A stretch of DNA of 38,302 bases from Chlamydiota bacterium (GTDB lineage: Bacteria; Auribacterota; JACPWU01), in the NCBI GenBank assembly GCA_016178055.1, contig JACOUC010000042.1:1-38302 (forward strand), given 5' to 3'. Below are positions 1-7,038 of the stretch, in pieces. The number at the start of each line of letters is the position of its first letter. Positions within the stretch are counted from its first letter, which is position 1. The translations under genes and the position numbers were made by a program. Below the pieces are notes generated by a model that was not told the DNA's origin, made no database searches, and worked only from the letters and a program-made list of their open reading frames with translations.

Positions 1-138
1 AATTCCCCTTACCGAAGCCACGGATCGTCCATCGCTTTTATATACCGTCAAAATTGAGTGAGGCTTACTGAAGAGCCGTATGCGGAAAATCCGCACGTAC
101 GGTTCCGTGAGGGGCATTGAAATATATGTCTACTCGAC
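1..138 (+). mobile_element. Group II intron, 3' end (domains V and VI), truncated by the window edge
   Basis: Positions 73-105 match bacterial group II intron domain V. They start GAGCCGTATGCGG with the catalytic AGC at 74-76, continue through a short A-rich loop and close with CCGCACGTACGGTTC. Positions 107-138 fold as domain VI: GAG/CTC, GGG/TCT and CAT/ATG pair, leaving an unpaired A at 132, six bases from the end, which is the expected branch point. The predicted 3' splice boundary is after GAC at 138, fitting the AY rule. The intron body and any reverse transcriptase lie left of the window. I did not recognise protein-coding sequence in positions 1-70. The element is on the plus strand, with the next gene starting 28 bp beyond it. 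Confidence 0.86.
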
Positions 139-166
139 AAATAAAAAGCGAAAAGGCAGGCGAAAT

Positions 167-625
167 ATGGCTGAGGATATTTTTAAAGTAGGGGCTGAGG
201 GGATTGATGTTGAAAAGATCATGCAGCAAATTAGAGCTCGGATTGAGGAAAAGAAAAAAGCAGGGGTGTATGAGAAGTATGATCTTTCAGGAATCTCCAG
301 GCTCGAGCTTGAAAACATGACGAAAGAGGAAGAGTTTTTAAACTATTATACCGAAATTCTTCAGAGAACCTGTGACATTGATATTTCAGATTTTCCTATT
401 ATCAATGAGGGAGGATTTCTTGGCAGAATTGAGGTTTTAGTTAAGAAAATTCTATGGAAGCTTCTTAAATTTTACACCTACCGTCTTTTTGCTCAGCAAA
501 AGGAATTCAATTGTCAGGTAACGAATGCCTTCCTTTCTCTTCGCAAGGTGATGGATACAAGGTTTAAAGAGATGCATGAAAGGCTGGACCATATATCAAA
601 AATCAAAAATCAAACATCAAAATGA
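167..625 (+). CDS. Small helical protein of unknown function at the head of the glycan cluster
   Basis: This encodes a 152-residue protein of unrecognised function. ATG 167 is chosen because AGG motifs lie at 154-160, and because the longer open frame upstream runs through structured intron RNA. The N-terminus (residues about 13-35) is charged and predicted helical, with an IDVEKIMQQIRARIEEKK stretch resembling the helical leader of some glycosyltransferases and methyltransferases in polysaccharide loci; that resemblance is from memory. No catalytic motif or clear transmembrane segment is visible, though residues about 84-110 are rich in hydrophobic and aromatic residues and could be amphipathic. 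The last residues and the TGA stop are supplied by a palindromic repeat starting near 595, so the original C-terminus may have been replaced. Confidence 0.7.
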   Translation: MAEDIFKVGAEGIDVEKIMQQIRARIEEKKKAGVYEKYDLSGISRLELENMTKEEEFLNYYTEILQRTCDIDISDFPIINEGGFLGRIEVLVKKILWKLLKFYTYRLFAQQKEFNCQVTNAFLSLRKVMDTRFKEMHERLDHISKIKNQTSK

Positions 626-716
626 CATATCAAAATTCAAAAATTTCACAATGCTGTTGTGGAGTGGACATTTTAAATTTTACATTGTCATTTTGCATTT
701 TGATTTTTGATTTTGA
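595..716. repeat. Palindromic A/T-rich dispersed repeat, copy A
   Basis: About 120 bp bounded by imperfect inverted repeats. The left end carries AAAAATCAAACATCAAAATG and the right end CATTTTGCATTTTGATTTTT. A homologous copy lies at about 3060-3180 in the opposite orientation: the reverse complement of this copy reads CAATGTAAAATTTAAAATG in its middle where the other reads CAATGTAAAACTTAAAATG, and both continue to a shared TATGTCATTTTG. It overlaps the end of the upstream gene, providing its stop codon, and abuts the ribosome binding site of the next gene. No open reading frame is inside it, so it resembles a small non-autonomous mobile repeat. Confidence 0.75.
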
Positions 717-733
717 AAAGGAGCGAAGCGACT

Positions 734-1810
734 TTGGAAATTTCCCAATTTGTTCCCGGTTTTTTGGATGGTGATGCCATTTCAAATTATGCTGTCCAGC
801 TTCAAAAAATCATTCAGGGCTGGGGTCTTGTTTCTCATATTTATGGGGTCAGCCGCCATGTACACAGCCTTGTTCCAGACCGATGCCTTGATGTAAGGAC
901 TTATCGAGCGGATGCCCGCAATATTGCGATTTACCATTTTTCCGTTGGATCTGAAATGACGGATTTTTTTATGAGGCTTCCAGAAAAAAAAGTTTTGATT
1001 TATCACAATGTGACCCCCCCTCAATATTTTCATGCCATATCAGAGGAAAAGGCCTCTGTCTTAAGAAAGGGAAGGGAAGAATTAAAAAAGTTAGCTAGCG
1101 TTCCGGATCTAAGTCTTGCGGTCTCCCCTTACAATGTTCAAGAATTAGGTGAAGCAGGTTTTAAAAATCCAAAAGTTTTTCCCCTTTTATTAAATTTAGA
1201 AGATTTAAATAGAATGCCTAATCCGAAAATCTTGAGACAATTTAAAAAGAAAACGCTCAATATTCTTTTTGTGGGACGGGTGGCGCCCAATAAAAAAATT
1301 GAGGATGTGATTTTGAGTTTTTATTACGTGAAAAAATTTTTGGAGCCCAAAGCTCGTCTTTTTATTGTCGGGGCCTTTGCAGGAATGGACCGATATCTGG
1401 CTTATTTAAGGGCTTTAGCGATTGAACTTGATCTTCAAGATATTTTTTTTCAAGGGCATGTGACCGAGAAAGATTTGGTGGCTTATTATCGCTTGGCCCA
1501 TCTTTTCTTGTGCATGAGTGAGCATGAAGGATTCTGTATTCCTCTTTTAGAAGCCATGCATTTTAATGTCCCTGTGCTTGCCTTTGATGCGACGGGTGTT
1601 CCCGGAACACTGGGGGGAGCCGGTGTTCTTGTGAAAAGAAAGGAATACCCTGCTATTTCTGAAATGATCATGACGCTTTATAAAGATAAAAATTTTCGAG
1701 AGGCGGTGATTCAAAAACAGAAAGGGCGTTTAAAAGATTTTGATCGTGAACGTTGGGCACAAAAATTCAAGAGATTGTTAGAACCTTTATTTTCAAAGGT
1801 TAATCGATGA
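734..1810 (+). CDS. GT4 glycosyltransferase
   Basis: A 358-residue GT-B fold glycosyltransferase of family GT4, cytoplasmic or membrane-associated, expected to move a sugar from a nucleotide-sugar donor onto the growing glycan. The N-terminal half begins with a QFVPGFLDGDAISNYA segment typical of GT4 enzymes from glycan loci. The donor half has VGRVAPNKK near residue 180 and an EX7E motif (EGFCIPLLE) near residue 264. The start is set at TTG 734 because AAAGGAG sits about ten bases upstream; an earlier in-frame TTG at 707 lies inside the flanking repeat. The stop overlaps the next start as ATGA, suggesting translational coupling. Donor and acceptor cannot be read from the sequence. Confidence 0.9.
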   Translation: MEISQFVPGFLDGDAISNYAVQLQKIIQGWGLVSHIYGVSRHVHSLVPDRCLDVRTYRADARNIAIYHFSVGSEMTDFFMRLPEKKVLIYHNVTPPQYFHAISEEKASVLRKGREELKKLASVPDLSLAVSPYNVQELGEAGFKNPKVFPLLLNLEDLNRMPNPKILRQFKKKTLNILFVGRVAPNKKIEDVILSFYYVKKFLEPKARLFIVGAFAGMDRYLAYLRALAIELDLQDIFFQGHVTEKDLVAYYRLAHLFLCMSEHEGFCIPLLEAMHFNVPVLAFDATGVPGTLGGAGVLVKRKEYPAISEMIMTLYKDKNFREAVIQKQKGRLKDFDRERWAQKFKRLLEPLFSKVNR

Positions 1811-3057
1811 ATCTATTAAATCCGCAATCCGCAATCCGCAATCCGCAATCTTTTAAGATCGCTTTTGTCATCCCACGCTATGAGATTGGAACCGCTGGAG
1901 GGGCTGAAATCCATGCGGCCGAGCTGGCTCATCGTCTGGCTCAAAGAGGACACAAAATCGAGGTTTTTACAACGTGTGCTCAGGACCATCACCTCTGGGA
2001 AAATGTGATGAGAGAAGGAGAGGAAGAAATAAAGGGCGTACGTGTTCATCGATTGAGTGCCGACACACGAGAAAATATTTTGCTTTTTTCTCATCTTCAA
2101 AGGAAGATGCATTTAAATATGCCTCTTTCTCAAGAAGAAGAACTTGCTTGGTTAAAAAACAGTGTTCATAGCGAAAAGCTTTATCAAACTCTTGAAGAGC
2201 GGACTCCAAGCTTTGATGGCGTTATTTTTATGCCTTATCTTTTTGGAATTACCTTTGAAGGAAGTCGGCACGTGGCTGACAAATTTATTTTGATTCCTTG
2301 TTTGCATGATGAACCCTTTGCGAAACTTTCGATCACTAAAGAAATGTTTGAGAGGGCCCGCTTCATTTTTTTTAACACTCAGCCTGAATCAGAATTAGCT
2401 CAGAGGCTTTACCTATTAAATTCTGATCGCTTAGCGTTAGTCGCACTTGGATTTGATGAATATTCTCAACCGTCAGGAGAACTTGCTTTTCGCCAAAGGT
2501 ATGGTTTAGGAGACGCGCCTTACTTCATTTATGTGGGACGCTGGGAAAAGGGAAAGAATGTAGATTTGCTGATTCATTATTTTCGCCAATATTTTTTAAG
2601 CAGGAATGAGCGAAAATTAAAATTTGTCCTTTTAGGATCTGGAGATGTGGAAATTCCAGATGCCTTTAGCGAAAATATTCTTCCCTTGGGGTATATTTCC
2701 GTTGAGGATAAATGGAATGCGATTCGAGGTGCAACAGCCCTTTGTCAGCCCTCCCTGAATGAAAGTTTATCGATTGTGATCATGGAGGCCTGGTCCTTTA
2801 AAACGCCTGTCTTGGTTCATGAAAATTGTGCTGTTACAAAACATCATTGCGTTCAAAGCGGTGGAGGACTCTATTTTTCAAATTATTTTGAGTTTGAAGA
2901 AGCCATTGATTTTTTTCTAGATCATGATTCTCTTCGTCGCTTAATGGGCGAACGTGGATATCAGTACGTAAGAGAGCATTATTCATGGGAAAAGGTCTTG
3001 GACCGGTTTGAAACAGCGTTCGAGGCCTATCTTAAAGGGCGAGCAATTAAACAATGA
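1807..3057 (+). CDS. GT4 glycosyltransferase with a repeat-encoded N-terminal insertion
   Basis: A 416-residue GT4 glycosyltransferase. The conserved domain starts at residue 17 (KIAFVIPRYEIG) and includes the GGAEIHAAELAHRLAQRGH nucleotide-sugar/acceptor region. The donor half has VGRWEKGKN and an EX7E motif ESLSIVIME. Residues 5-15 (NPQSAIRNPQS) are encoded by a 7-bp tandem repeat, wedged between a translationally coupled ATGA start and the real domain. It is a close paralogue of the gene at 3205, sharing PYLFGIT, the SVHSxxLYQxLE segment and QPSLNES. The two probably arose by tandem duplication and may add related sugars in succession. Substrates are unknown. Confidence 0.92.
   Translation: MNLLNPQSAIRNPQSFKIAFVIPRYEIGTAGGAEIHAAELAHRLAQRGHKIEVFTTCAQDHHLWENVMREGEEEIKGVRVHRLSADTRENILLFSHLQRKMHLNMPLSQEEELAWLKNSVHSEKLYQTLEERTPSFDGVIFMPYLFGITFEGSRHVADKFILIPCLHDEPFAKLSITKEMFERARFIFFNTQPESELAQRLYLLNSDRLALVALGFDEYSQPSGELAFRQRYGLGDAPYFIYVGRWEKGKNVDLLIHYFRQYFLSRNERKLKFVLLGSGDVEIPDAFSENILPLGYISVEDKWNAIRGATALCQPSLNESLSIVIMEAWSFKTPVLVHENCAVTKHHCVQSGGGLYFSNYFEFEEAIDFFLDHDSLRRLMGERGYQYVREHYSWEKVLDRFETAFEAYLKGRAIKQ
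1819..1850 (+). repeat. 7-bp tandem repeat (AATCCGC) inside the start of a gene
   Basis: The unit AATCCGC is repeated four times perfectly at 1819-1846 and followed by a partial AATC. It is translated in frame as part of NPQSAIRNPQS. The neighbouring paralogue has its domain directly after its start codon, so the repeat looks like an insertion or expansion rather than original protein sequence. Confidence 0.9.
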
Positions 3058-3059
3058 GA

Positions 3060-3180
3060 ATCCAAAAATCAAACATCAAAAATCTTGTCGGACAATGTAA
3101 AACTTAAAATGGCTCCTTTGCAATAGCGTTAGAAATTTTGGATTTTAGTATGTCATTTTGCATTTTGATTTTTGAATTTC
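3060..3180. repeat. Palindromic A/T-rich dispersed repeat, copy B (inverted relative to copy A)
   Basis: It fills most of the 147-bp gap between two GT4 genes. The left end has AAAAATCAAACATCAAAAAT and the right end CATTTTGCATTTTGATTTTT, the same ends as the copy at 595-716. The central part matches the reverse complement of that copy (CAATGTAAAA, TTAAAATG, GAAATTTT, TATGTCATTTTG). It carries no coding sequence. Its right end stops about 25 bp before the start codon of the next gene. Confidence 0.75.
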
Positions 3181-3204
3181 AAATTGACTATAACAGGTGA
3201 TTCA

Positions 3205-4389
3205 ATGAAATTAGCCTTTATTATTCCCCGTTATCATGTTCCTCAGGCTGGGGGGGCAGAAATTTTAGTTGAAAACCTTGCTCGTGAATTGGTCAAGAAA
3301 GGTCATGAAATCGATGTTCTGACAACCCGTGCGCAAAGTCATCTTCAATGGAAGGATGAATTCCCTTCAGGTGAAGAATGGATCAATGGAGTTCGTGTTC
3401 ATCGGTTTTCATTAGATGCTCAATTTCATTCAAATCAATTTGTGCGATTACAACAAAGAATTGAGAGGGGATGGCCCCTCAAGCCTCGTGAAGAAGAAAT
3501 ATGGATGAAAGGGAGCGTTCACTCTCAGGAGCTTTATCAGGTTTTAGAGAATGAAGGGAAAAAATGGGACGCCTTCATTTTCGCCCCTTATCTTTTTGGA
3601 ATCACTTATGAGGGATTGAAGGTTGTTCCAAAAAAATCATTTTTGATTCCCTGCCTTCATCCAGAGCCTTATGCTGATTTAAAAATATTTAAGGAAATGT
3701 TTCAATATCCACGAGGTTTTCTCTTTAATTCTTATCCTGAAATGAAATTGGCAAAAAGGCTTTTTGGAATTTCGGACAACCACTGTGAGATCGTTGGAAT
3801 GGGATTTTCGGATTCTATCTCGATGGGTAATGGCACGTTTCGTCAAAAGTTTGGGTTAGGAGAAACCCCCTTTTTACTTTATGCAGGTCGTCGGGAAAGA
3901 GGTAAAAATACCCCTCTTTTGATCCATTATTTTTCGACGTATGAAAAGCGTCATCCCGGTTCTCTTCTTCTTGTTCTTTTGGGCAGTGGAACAGTAGAGG
4001 AGCTTTCAATAAAAACAAATGTGATTCGCGATATTGGTTTTGTCGATCGCCAGGAAATGTTAAAGGCTTATCGCGAAGCTTGGGTGAGTTGTCAGCCTTC
4101 TCTCAATGAAAGTTTTTCGATTGTCCTCATGGAATCCTGGCTTGCGGGAACCCCTGTGATGGTCAATGAAAAATGTGAAGTGACACGGGATCATGTAGCG
4201 CGTTCCAAAGGGGGGCTCTGGTTTAATAATTATTTTGAATTTGAAGAAGGATTAGATTTCTTTCTCAAAAATGAGCATTTAAGAAAAGAGATGGGAGAAA
4301 ATGGAAGAAAGTATGTTTTAGATTGTTTTAAATGGGATAATATTTTAAATCGATTTTTAGGGGCGATTCAAAAAGGGCTTCGTAAATGA
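3205..4389 (+). CDS. GT4 glycosyltransferase, tandem paralogue of the preceding enzyme
   Basis: A 394-residue GT4 glycosyltransferase. ATG 3205 is preferred over an upstream in-frame start at 3172 because AGGTG lies a few bases before it, the domain (MKLAFIIPRYHVPQAGGAE) begins directly, and 3172 lies in repeat sequence. The donor half shows GRRERGKN and an EX7E motif ESFSIVLME, followed by the AGTPVMV loop. It shares many blocks with the preceding GT4, including PYLFGIT, GSVHSQELYQ and a NYFEFEEGLDFFL C-terminal segment. The stop overlaps the flippase start (ATGA), so this sugar-adding enzyme is likely co-translated with the exporter. Donor and acceptor are unknown. Confidence 0.92.
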   Translation: MKLAFIIPRYHVPQAGGAEILVENLARELVKKGHEIDVLTTRAQSHLQWKDEFPSGEEWINGVRVHRFSLDAQFHSNQFVRLQQRIERGWPLKPREEEIWMKGSVHSQELYQVLENEGKKWDAFIFAPYLFGITYEGLKVVPKKSFLIPCLHPEPYADLKIFKEMFQYPRGFLFNSYPEMKLAKRLFGISDNHCEIVGMGFSDSISMGNGTFRQKFGLGETPFLLYAGRRERGKNTPLLIHYFSTYEKRHPGSLLLVLLGSGTVEELSIKTNVIRDIGFVDRQEMLKAYREAWVSCQPSLNESFSIVLMESWLAGTPVMVNEKCEVTRDHVARSKGGLWFNNYFEFEEGLDFFLKNEHLRKEMGENGRKYVLDCFKWDNILNRFLGAIQKGLRK

Positions 4390-5669
4390 AATTTGTTAAA
4401 AATTTTTACCATCGTGTTAAAAGCGAGAAATTTTTTAAATCAGGGTCTATTCTCTTTTTTTCAACCTCGATTGGAAATTTGGCAGCCTATTTCTATCAAT
4501 TTGCCATGTCCCGTCTCATGAGGCCTGAAGATTTTGGGACCTTAAATAGTCTACTCTCCCTCTTTGCTATTGAGACAGTCCCCGTTACAGTGATTGGAAT
4601 GGTCATTATCAAATACGTTTCCGGATTTTACGCACGTCAAGAAATGGGAAAATTGAAATTATTTTTAGTGAATTCTTTTAGAAATCTCTCTTTGCTGGGT
4701 TTTTTTTTAGCCATGCTTGTTTTTATGACTCGTTCCTATGTGGCTCATTTTCTAAAGTTAAATACCGTGACTCCGTTGTGGATTTTGGCTTTGATGATAT
4801 CGGTCAGTTTTGTCATCCCTGTCGGAGGGGCTCTTCTTCAAGGGCTTCAGCTTTTTGGGCGTTTTGGAGGAGCCATGATCAGTACCGGACTTTTGCGTTT
4901 GGCGTTGGGGGTGTTTTTAGTGTGGCTAGGGTGGGGAGTGAATGGAGGTCTTTGGGCTAATTTTTTAGCCAGCTTTGCCCTGGCAATATTTTTTTACCAG
5001 CCCCTTCGAAAAATTTTAGAGGCGTCTTTTACCAAAAAAATTGAGAAGCATACCCGAGAAATTCTTTTATTCTCTCTTCCTGTAACGCTGGCCCTTTTAG
5101 GGAGTTCAGGTCTCATTAATTTAGATTTAATTTTAGTGAAACATTTTTTTTCTCCCTCTTTAGCAGGGCAATATGCCGCGGCGGTTATTTTAGGTCGGTC
5201 TATTTTTTACTTTCCGGGTGCTTTATCGATGGCCATGTACCCCATGATCAATGAGGCCGAGGCCCTTCAAAAAGATTCTTTTCACATCCTCAAAAAATGT
5301 TTAATATGGACGGCATTTCTCTCTGGAAGCGGACTTGTTCTTTTTATGATTGTTCCGGATTTTCTGATTAAAACACTTTTTGGGGCTCAATACACAGAGG
5401 CCTCTCACTTGCTTCCTCTTTATGCCTTGGCCATGCTTCCCTTGGCTCTTTCAAACATCTTTATCCAATTTAATCTGGCCTTGAGAAAATATGGATTTAT
5501 TTATACGATTTTTGGAGCTTGCGTTTTAGAATGGGGGCTTATGGCTCTTTTCCATCAGAGTTTAGACGAGGTTTTGATCATTCTCAATGTTGTTGAGTGG
5601 GCCTTGGTAATGACGCTGTTTGTAATGGGTTTTCGAAAACGAGGGGTGCAAAATCTCCTAGAAATTTAA
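4386..5669 (+). CDS. Oligosaccharide flippase (Wzx/PST family)
   Basis: A 427-residue multi-pass inner-membrane protein with roughly twelve hydrophobic segments, the expected size and architecture of polysaccharide_synt/Wzx-type flippases of the MOP superfamily. The N-terminus shows the family pattern GSILFFSTSIGNLAAYFYQF followed by MSRLMRPEDFGTLNSLLSL. A central block (residues about 225-260) has SLPVTLALLGSSGLINLDLILVK-like composition, typical of the second bundle. It would move a lipid-linked oligosaccharide, made by the surrounding GT4/GT2 enzymes, to the outer face of the membrane. It is translationally coupled to the upstream GT4 (ATGA) and is the last gene before an ATPase with its own promoter. 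It is the only flippase in the window. Confidence 0.9.
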   Translation: MKFVKNFYHRVKSEKFFKSGSILFFSTSIGNLAAYFYQFAMSRLMRPEDFGTLNSLLSLFAIETVPVTVIGMVIIKYVSGFYARQEMGKLKLFLVNSFRNLSLLGFFLAMLVFMTRSYVAHFLKLNTVTPLWILALMISVSFVIPVGGALLQGLQLFGRFGGAMISTGLLRLALGVFLVWLGWGVNGGLWANFLASFALAIFFYQPLRKILEASFTKKIEKHTREILLFSLPVTLALLGSSGLINLDLILVKHFFSPSLAGQYAAAVILGRSIFYFPGALSMAMYPMINEAEALQKDSFHILKKCLIWTAFLSGSGLVLFMIVPDFLIKTLFGAQYTEASHLLPLYALAMLPLALSNIFIQFNLALRKYGFIYTIFGACVLEWGLMALFHQSLDEVLIILNVVEWALVMTLFVMGFRKRGVQNLLEI

Positions 5670-5671
5670 TA

Positions 5672-5722
5672 TTTGCATTACTAACGCATATTATTCTATA
5701 ATATATGCGTTAGTAATGCAAA
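5672..5722 (+). promoter_or_regulatory. Perfect 20-bp-arm palindrome with a promoter inside it
   Basis: The left arm 5672-5691 begins TTTGCATTACTAACGCATA and is exactly complementary to the right arm 5703-5722. The 11-base loop 5692-5702 ends in TATAAT (5697-5702), a perfect -10 box. TTGCAT at 5673-5678, 18 bp upstream, can serve as the -35. The ATPase start codon follows 14 bases after the right arm. A palindrome overlapping the promoter is what a self-binding operator would look like; a terminator is less likely because the stem is A/T-rich and has no U-tract. Confidence 0.8.
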
Positions 5723-5736
5723 GTTAGGTTTCTGAT

Positions 5737-7008
5737 ATGGATAAGCCATTCCTGAAAAGTGTTATTGTCGATCAGCGTAAGCTGATGGAGGATACTTTTG
5801 GAACACAGAAGATCATTGAGCGAGAGGGACTTGAAGAGGCTCGGGGAGGCCTAAGACATCCTAATATTCTCCTTATTTCTGGCCTGAGGCGAGCGGGAAA
5901 GTCTTTTTTTTCACACGCCTTGGTAGGCGGTGGGCGGTATGGTTTTATTAATTTTGATGATGAACGTTTGATTGGTTTTGAGTCGAGTGATTTTAACCGG
6001 GTGCTCGAGATGTTTTATGAGCTGTACGGGGATCTTAAGTTTCTCCTCTTTGATGAAATACAGAATGTTTCAGGGTGGGAGCTTTTTATCAATCGGCTTC
6101 GTCCTAAATATCGGATCATTGTTACGGGGTCTAATGCGCATCTTTTGAGTTCTGAACTGGCAACACATTTAACAGGGCGATTCTTAACTCGTACGGTTTT
6201 TCCATTAAGCTTTAAAGAATTTTTGAGTTTGAATGGATTCGTGCCGGGGCCTGACTCATCCTATTCAACAAGGGAGAAGGGAACGATTGCATCTTTTTTT
6301 TCTCAATACTTGAATCAGGGGGGAATTTTTGAATTTTATAAATTTGGCAATGAATTCTTGCGAAACTTGTTTTCGAGCCTTATTACAAAAGACATTGTTT
6401 TTAGGCATCAGATTAAATATTCCGCTATTCTGCAAGAATTTGCCCTTCTCCTCATTAACTATTTCACAAATAAGCTTTCCCTAAACAAGATTGCAAAAAG
6501 TCTTGACCTAAAAAGTTCTCATACGGTAAAGGAATACTTAAAATACTTAGAAGACACATTTCTGATTTTCACAGTCAATAAATTTTCTTACAAGGTGAAG
6601 GAGCAATTTGCTACCCTTAAAAAGGTCTATGTGGTAGACAATGGATTCATCAGCGCGTTATCCCATAAATTTACAGAAGATCGTGGCTCTCTCCTTGAAA
6701 ATCTTGTGGCCATTGAGCTCAAAAGAAGGGGTGCTCTTGAGCGTTTTGAACTCCTTTATTGGGATGATTACCGGCGGGAGTGTGATTTTATCCTCAAGAG
6801 AAGTCGTAAGATTTTTGCGGCTTTTCAAGTGTGTTCTGGACTGAATTTAAAGAATGAGGAAAGGAAAGTTGAAGGTTTGACGGGGGCCCTTGAAGCGTTT
6901 GGTTTGAAAGAAGGGCTCATTCTCACGGAAAGTGAGGAAGGTGAAATGACACGGGGGCATTTCAAAATTAAGATTATTCCGGTTTGGAAGTGGTTATTGG
7001 GTTTGTAA
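5737..7008 (+). CDS. AAA ATPase with C-terminal DUF4143 (AAA_14/DUF4143 family)
   Basis: A 423-residue ATPase, about the usual size for AAA_14 (PF13173) plus DUF4143 (PF13635) proteins, whose biological role is not established. It has a Walker A GLRRAGKS at residues 49-56, Walker B LLFDEIQ at about 103-109, and the family's VTGSNAHLLSSEL sensor followed by TGR. Residues about 237-276 (LSLNKIAKSLDLKSSHTVKE) look like a winged helix. The C-terminus has LLENLVAIELKRRG and RECDFIL, resembling a PD-(D/E)XK nuclease-like fold. It has no counterpart in glycan synthesis, interrupts the glycan operon and has its own palindromic promoter, so it is probably an independent accessory gene. Its relative at 33125 has the same arrangement. 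Confidence 0.9.
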   Translation: MDKPFLKSVIVDQRKLMEDTFGTQKIIEREGLEEARGGLRHPNILLISGLRRAGKSFFSHALVGGGRYGFINFDDERLIGFESSDFNRVLEMFYELYGDLKFLLFDEIQNVSGWELFINRLRPKYRIIVTGSNAHLLSSELATHLTGRFLTRTVFPLSFKEFLSLNGFVPGPDSSYSTREKGTIASFFSQYLNQGGIFEFYKFGNEFLRNLFSSLITKDIVFRHQIKYSAILQEFALLLINYFTNKLSLNKIAKSLDLKSSHTVKEYLKYLEDTFLIFTVNKFSYKVKEQFATLKKVYVVDNGFISALSHKFTEDRGSLLENLVAIELKRRGALERFELLYWDDYRRECDFILKRSRKIFAAFQVCSGLNLKNEERKVEGLTGALEAFGLKEGLILTESEEGEMTRGHFKIKIIPVWKWLLGL

Positions 7009-7038
7009 AATTTTGATGGCTTGAGAAGGATTAATCCT

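Noticed and set aside
80-166. Upstream extension of the first gene from an ATG at 80
   Set aside because: This stretch is domain V and VI of the group II intron. ATG 167 has its own ribosome site and begins outside the intron.
707-733. TTG 707 as the start of the first GT4
   Set aside because: It lies in the end of the palindromic repeat with no ribosome site; TTG 734 has AAAGGAG ten bases upstream.
1819-1850. CRISPR-type array
   Set aside because: The units are 7 bp with no spacers; it is a simple tandem repeat inside a coding frame.
1967-2209. Open frames on the minus strand inside the GT4 at 1807, and similar antisense frames elsewhere
   Set aside because: They lie opposite clear coding sequence, have no ribosome site or recognisable protein motif, and are expected shadows of the plus-strand genes.
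5672-5722. Rho-independent terminator after the flippase
   Set aside because: The stem is A/T-rich, has no U-tract, and contains a -10 box in the loop, so a promoter/operator fits better.
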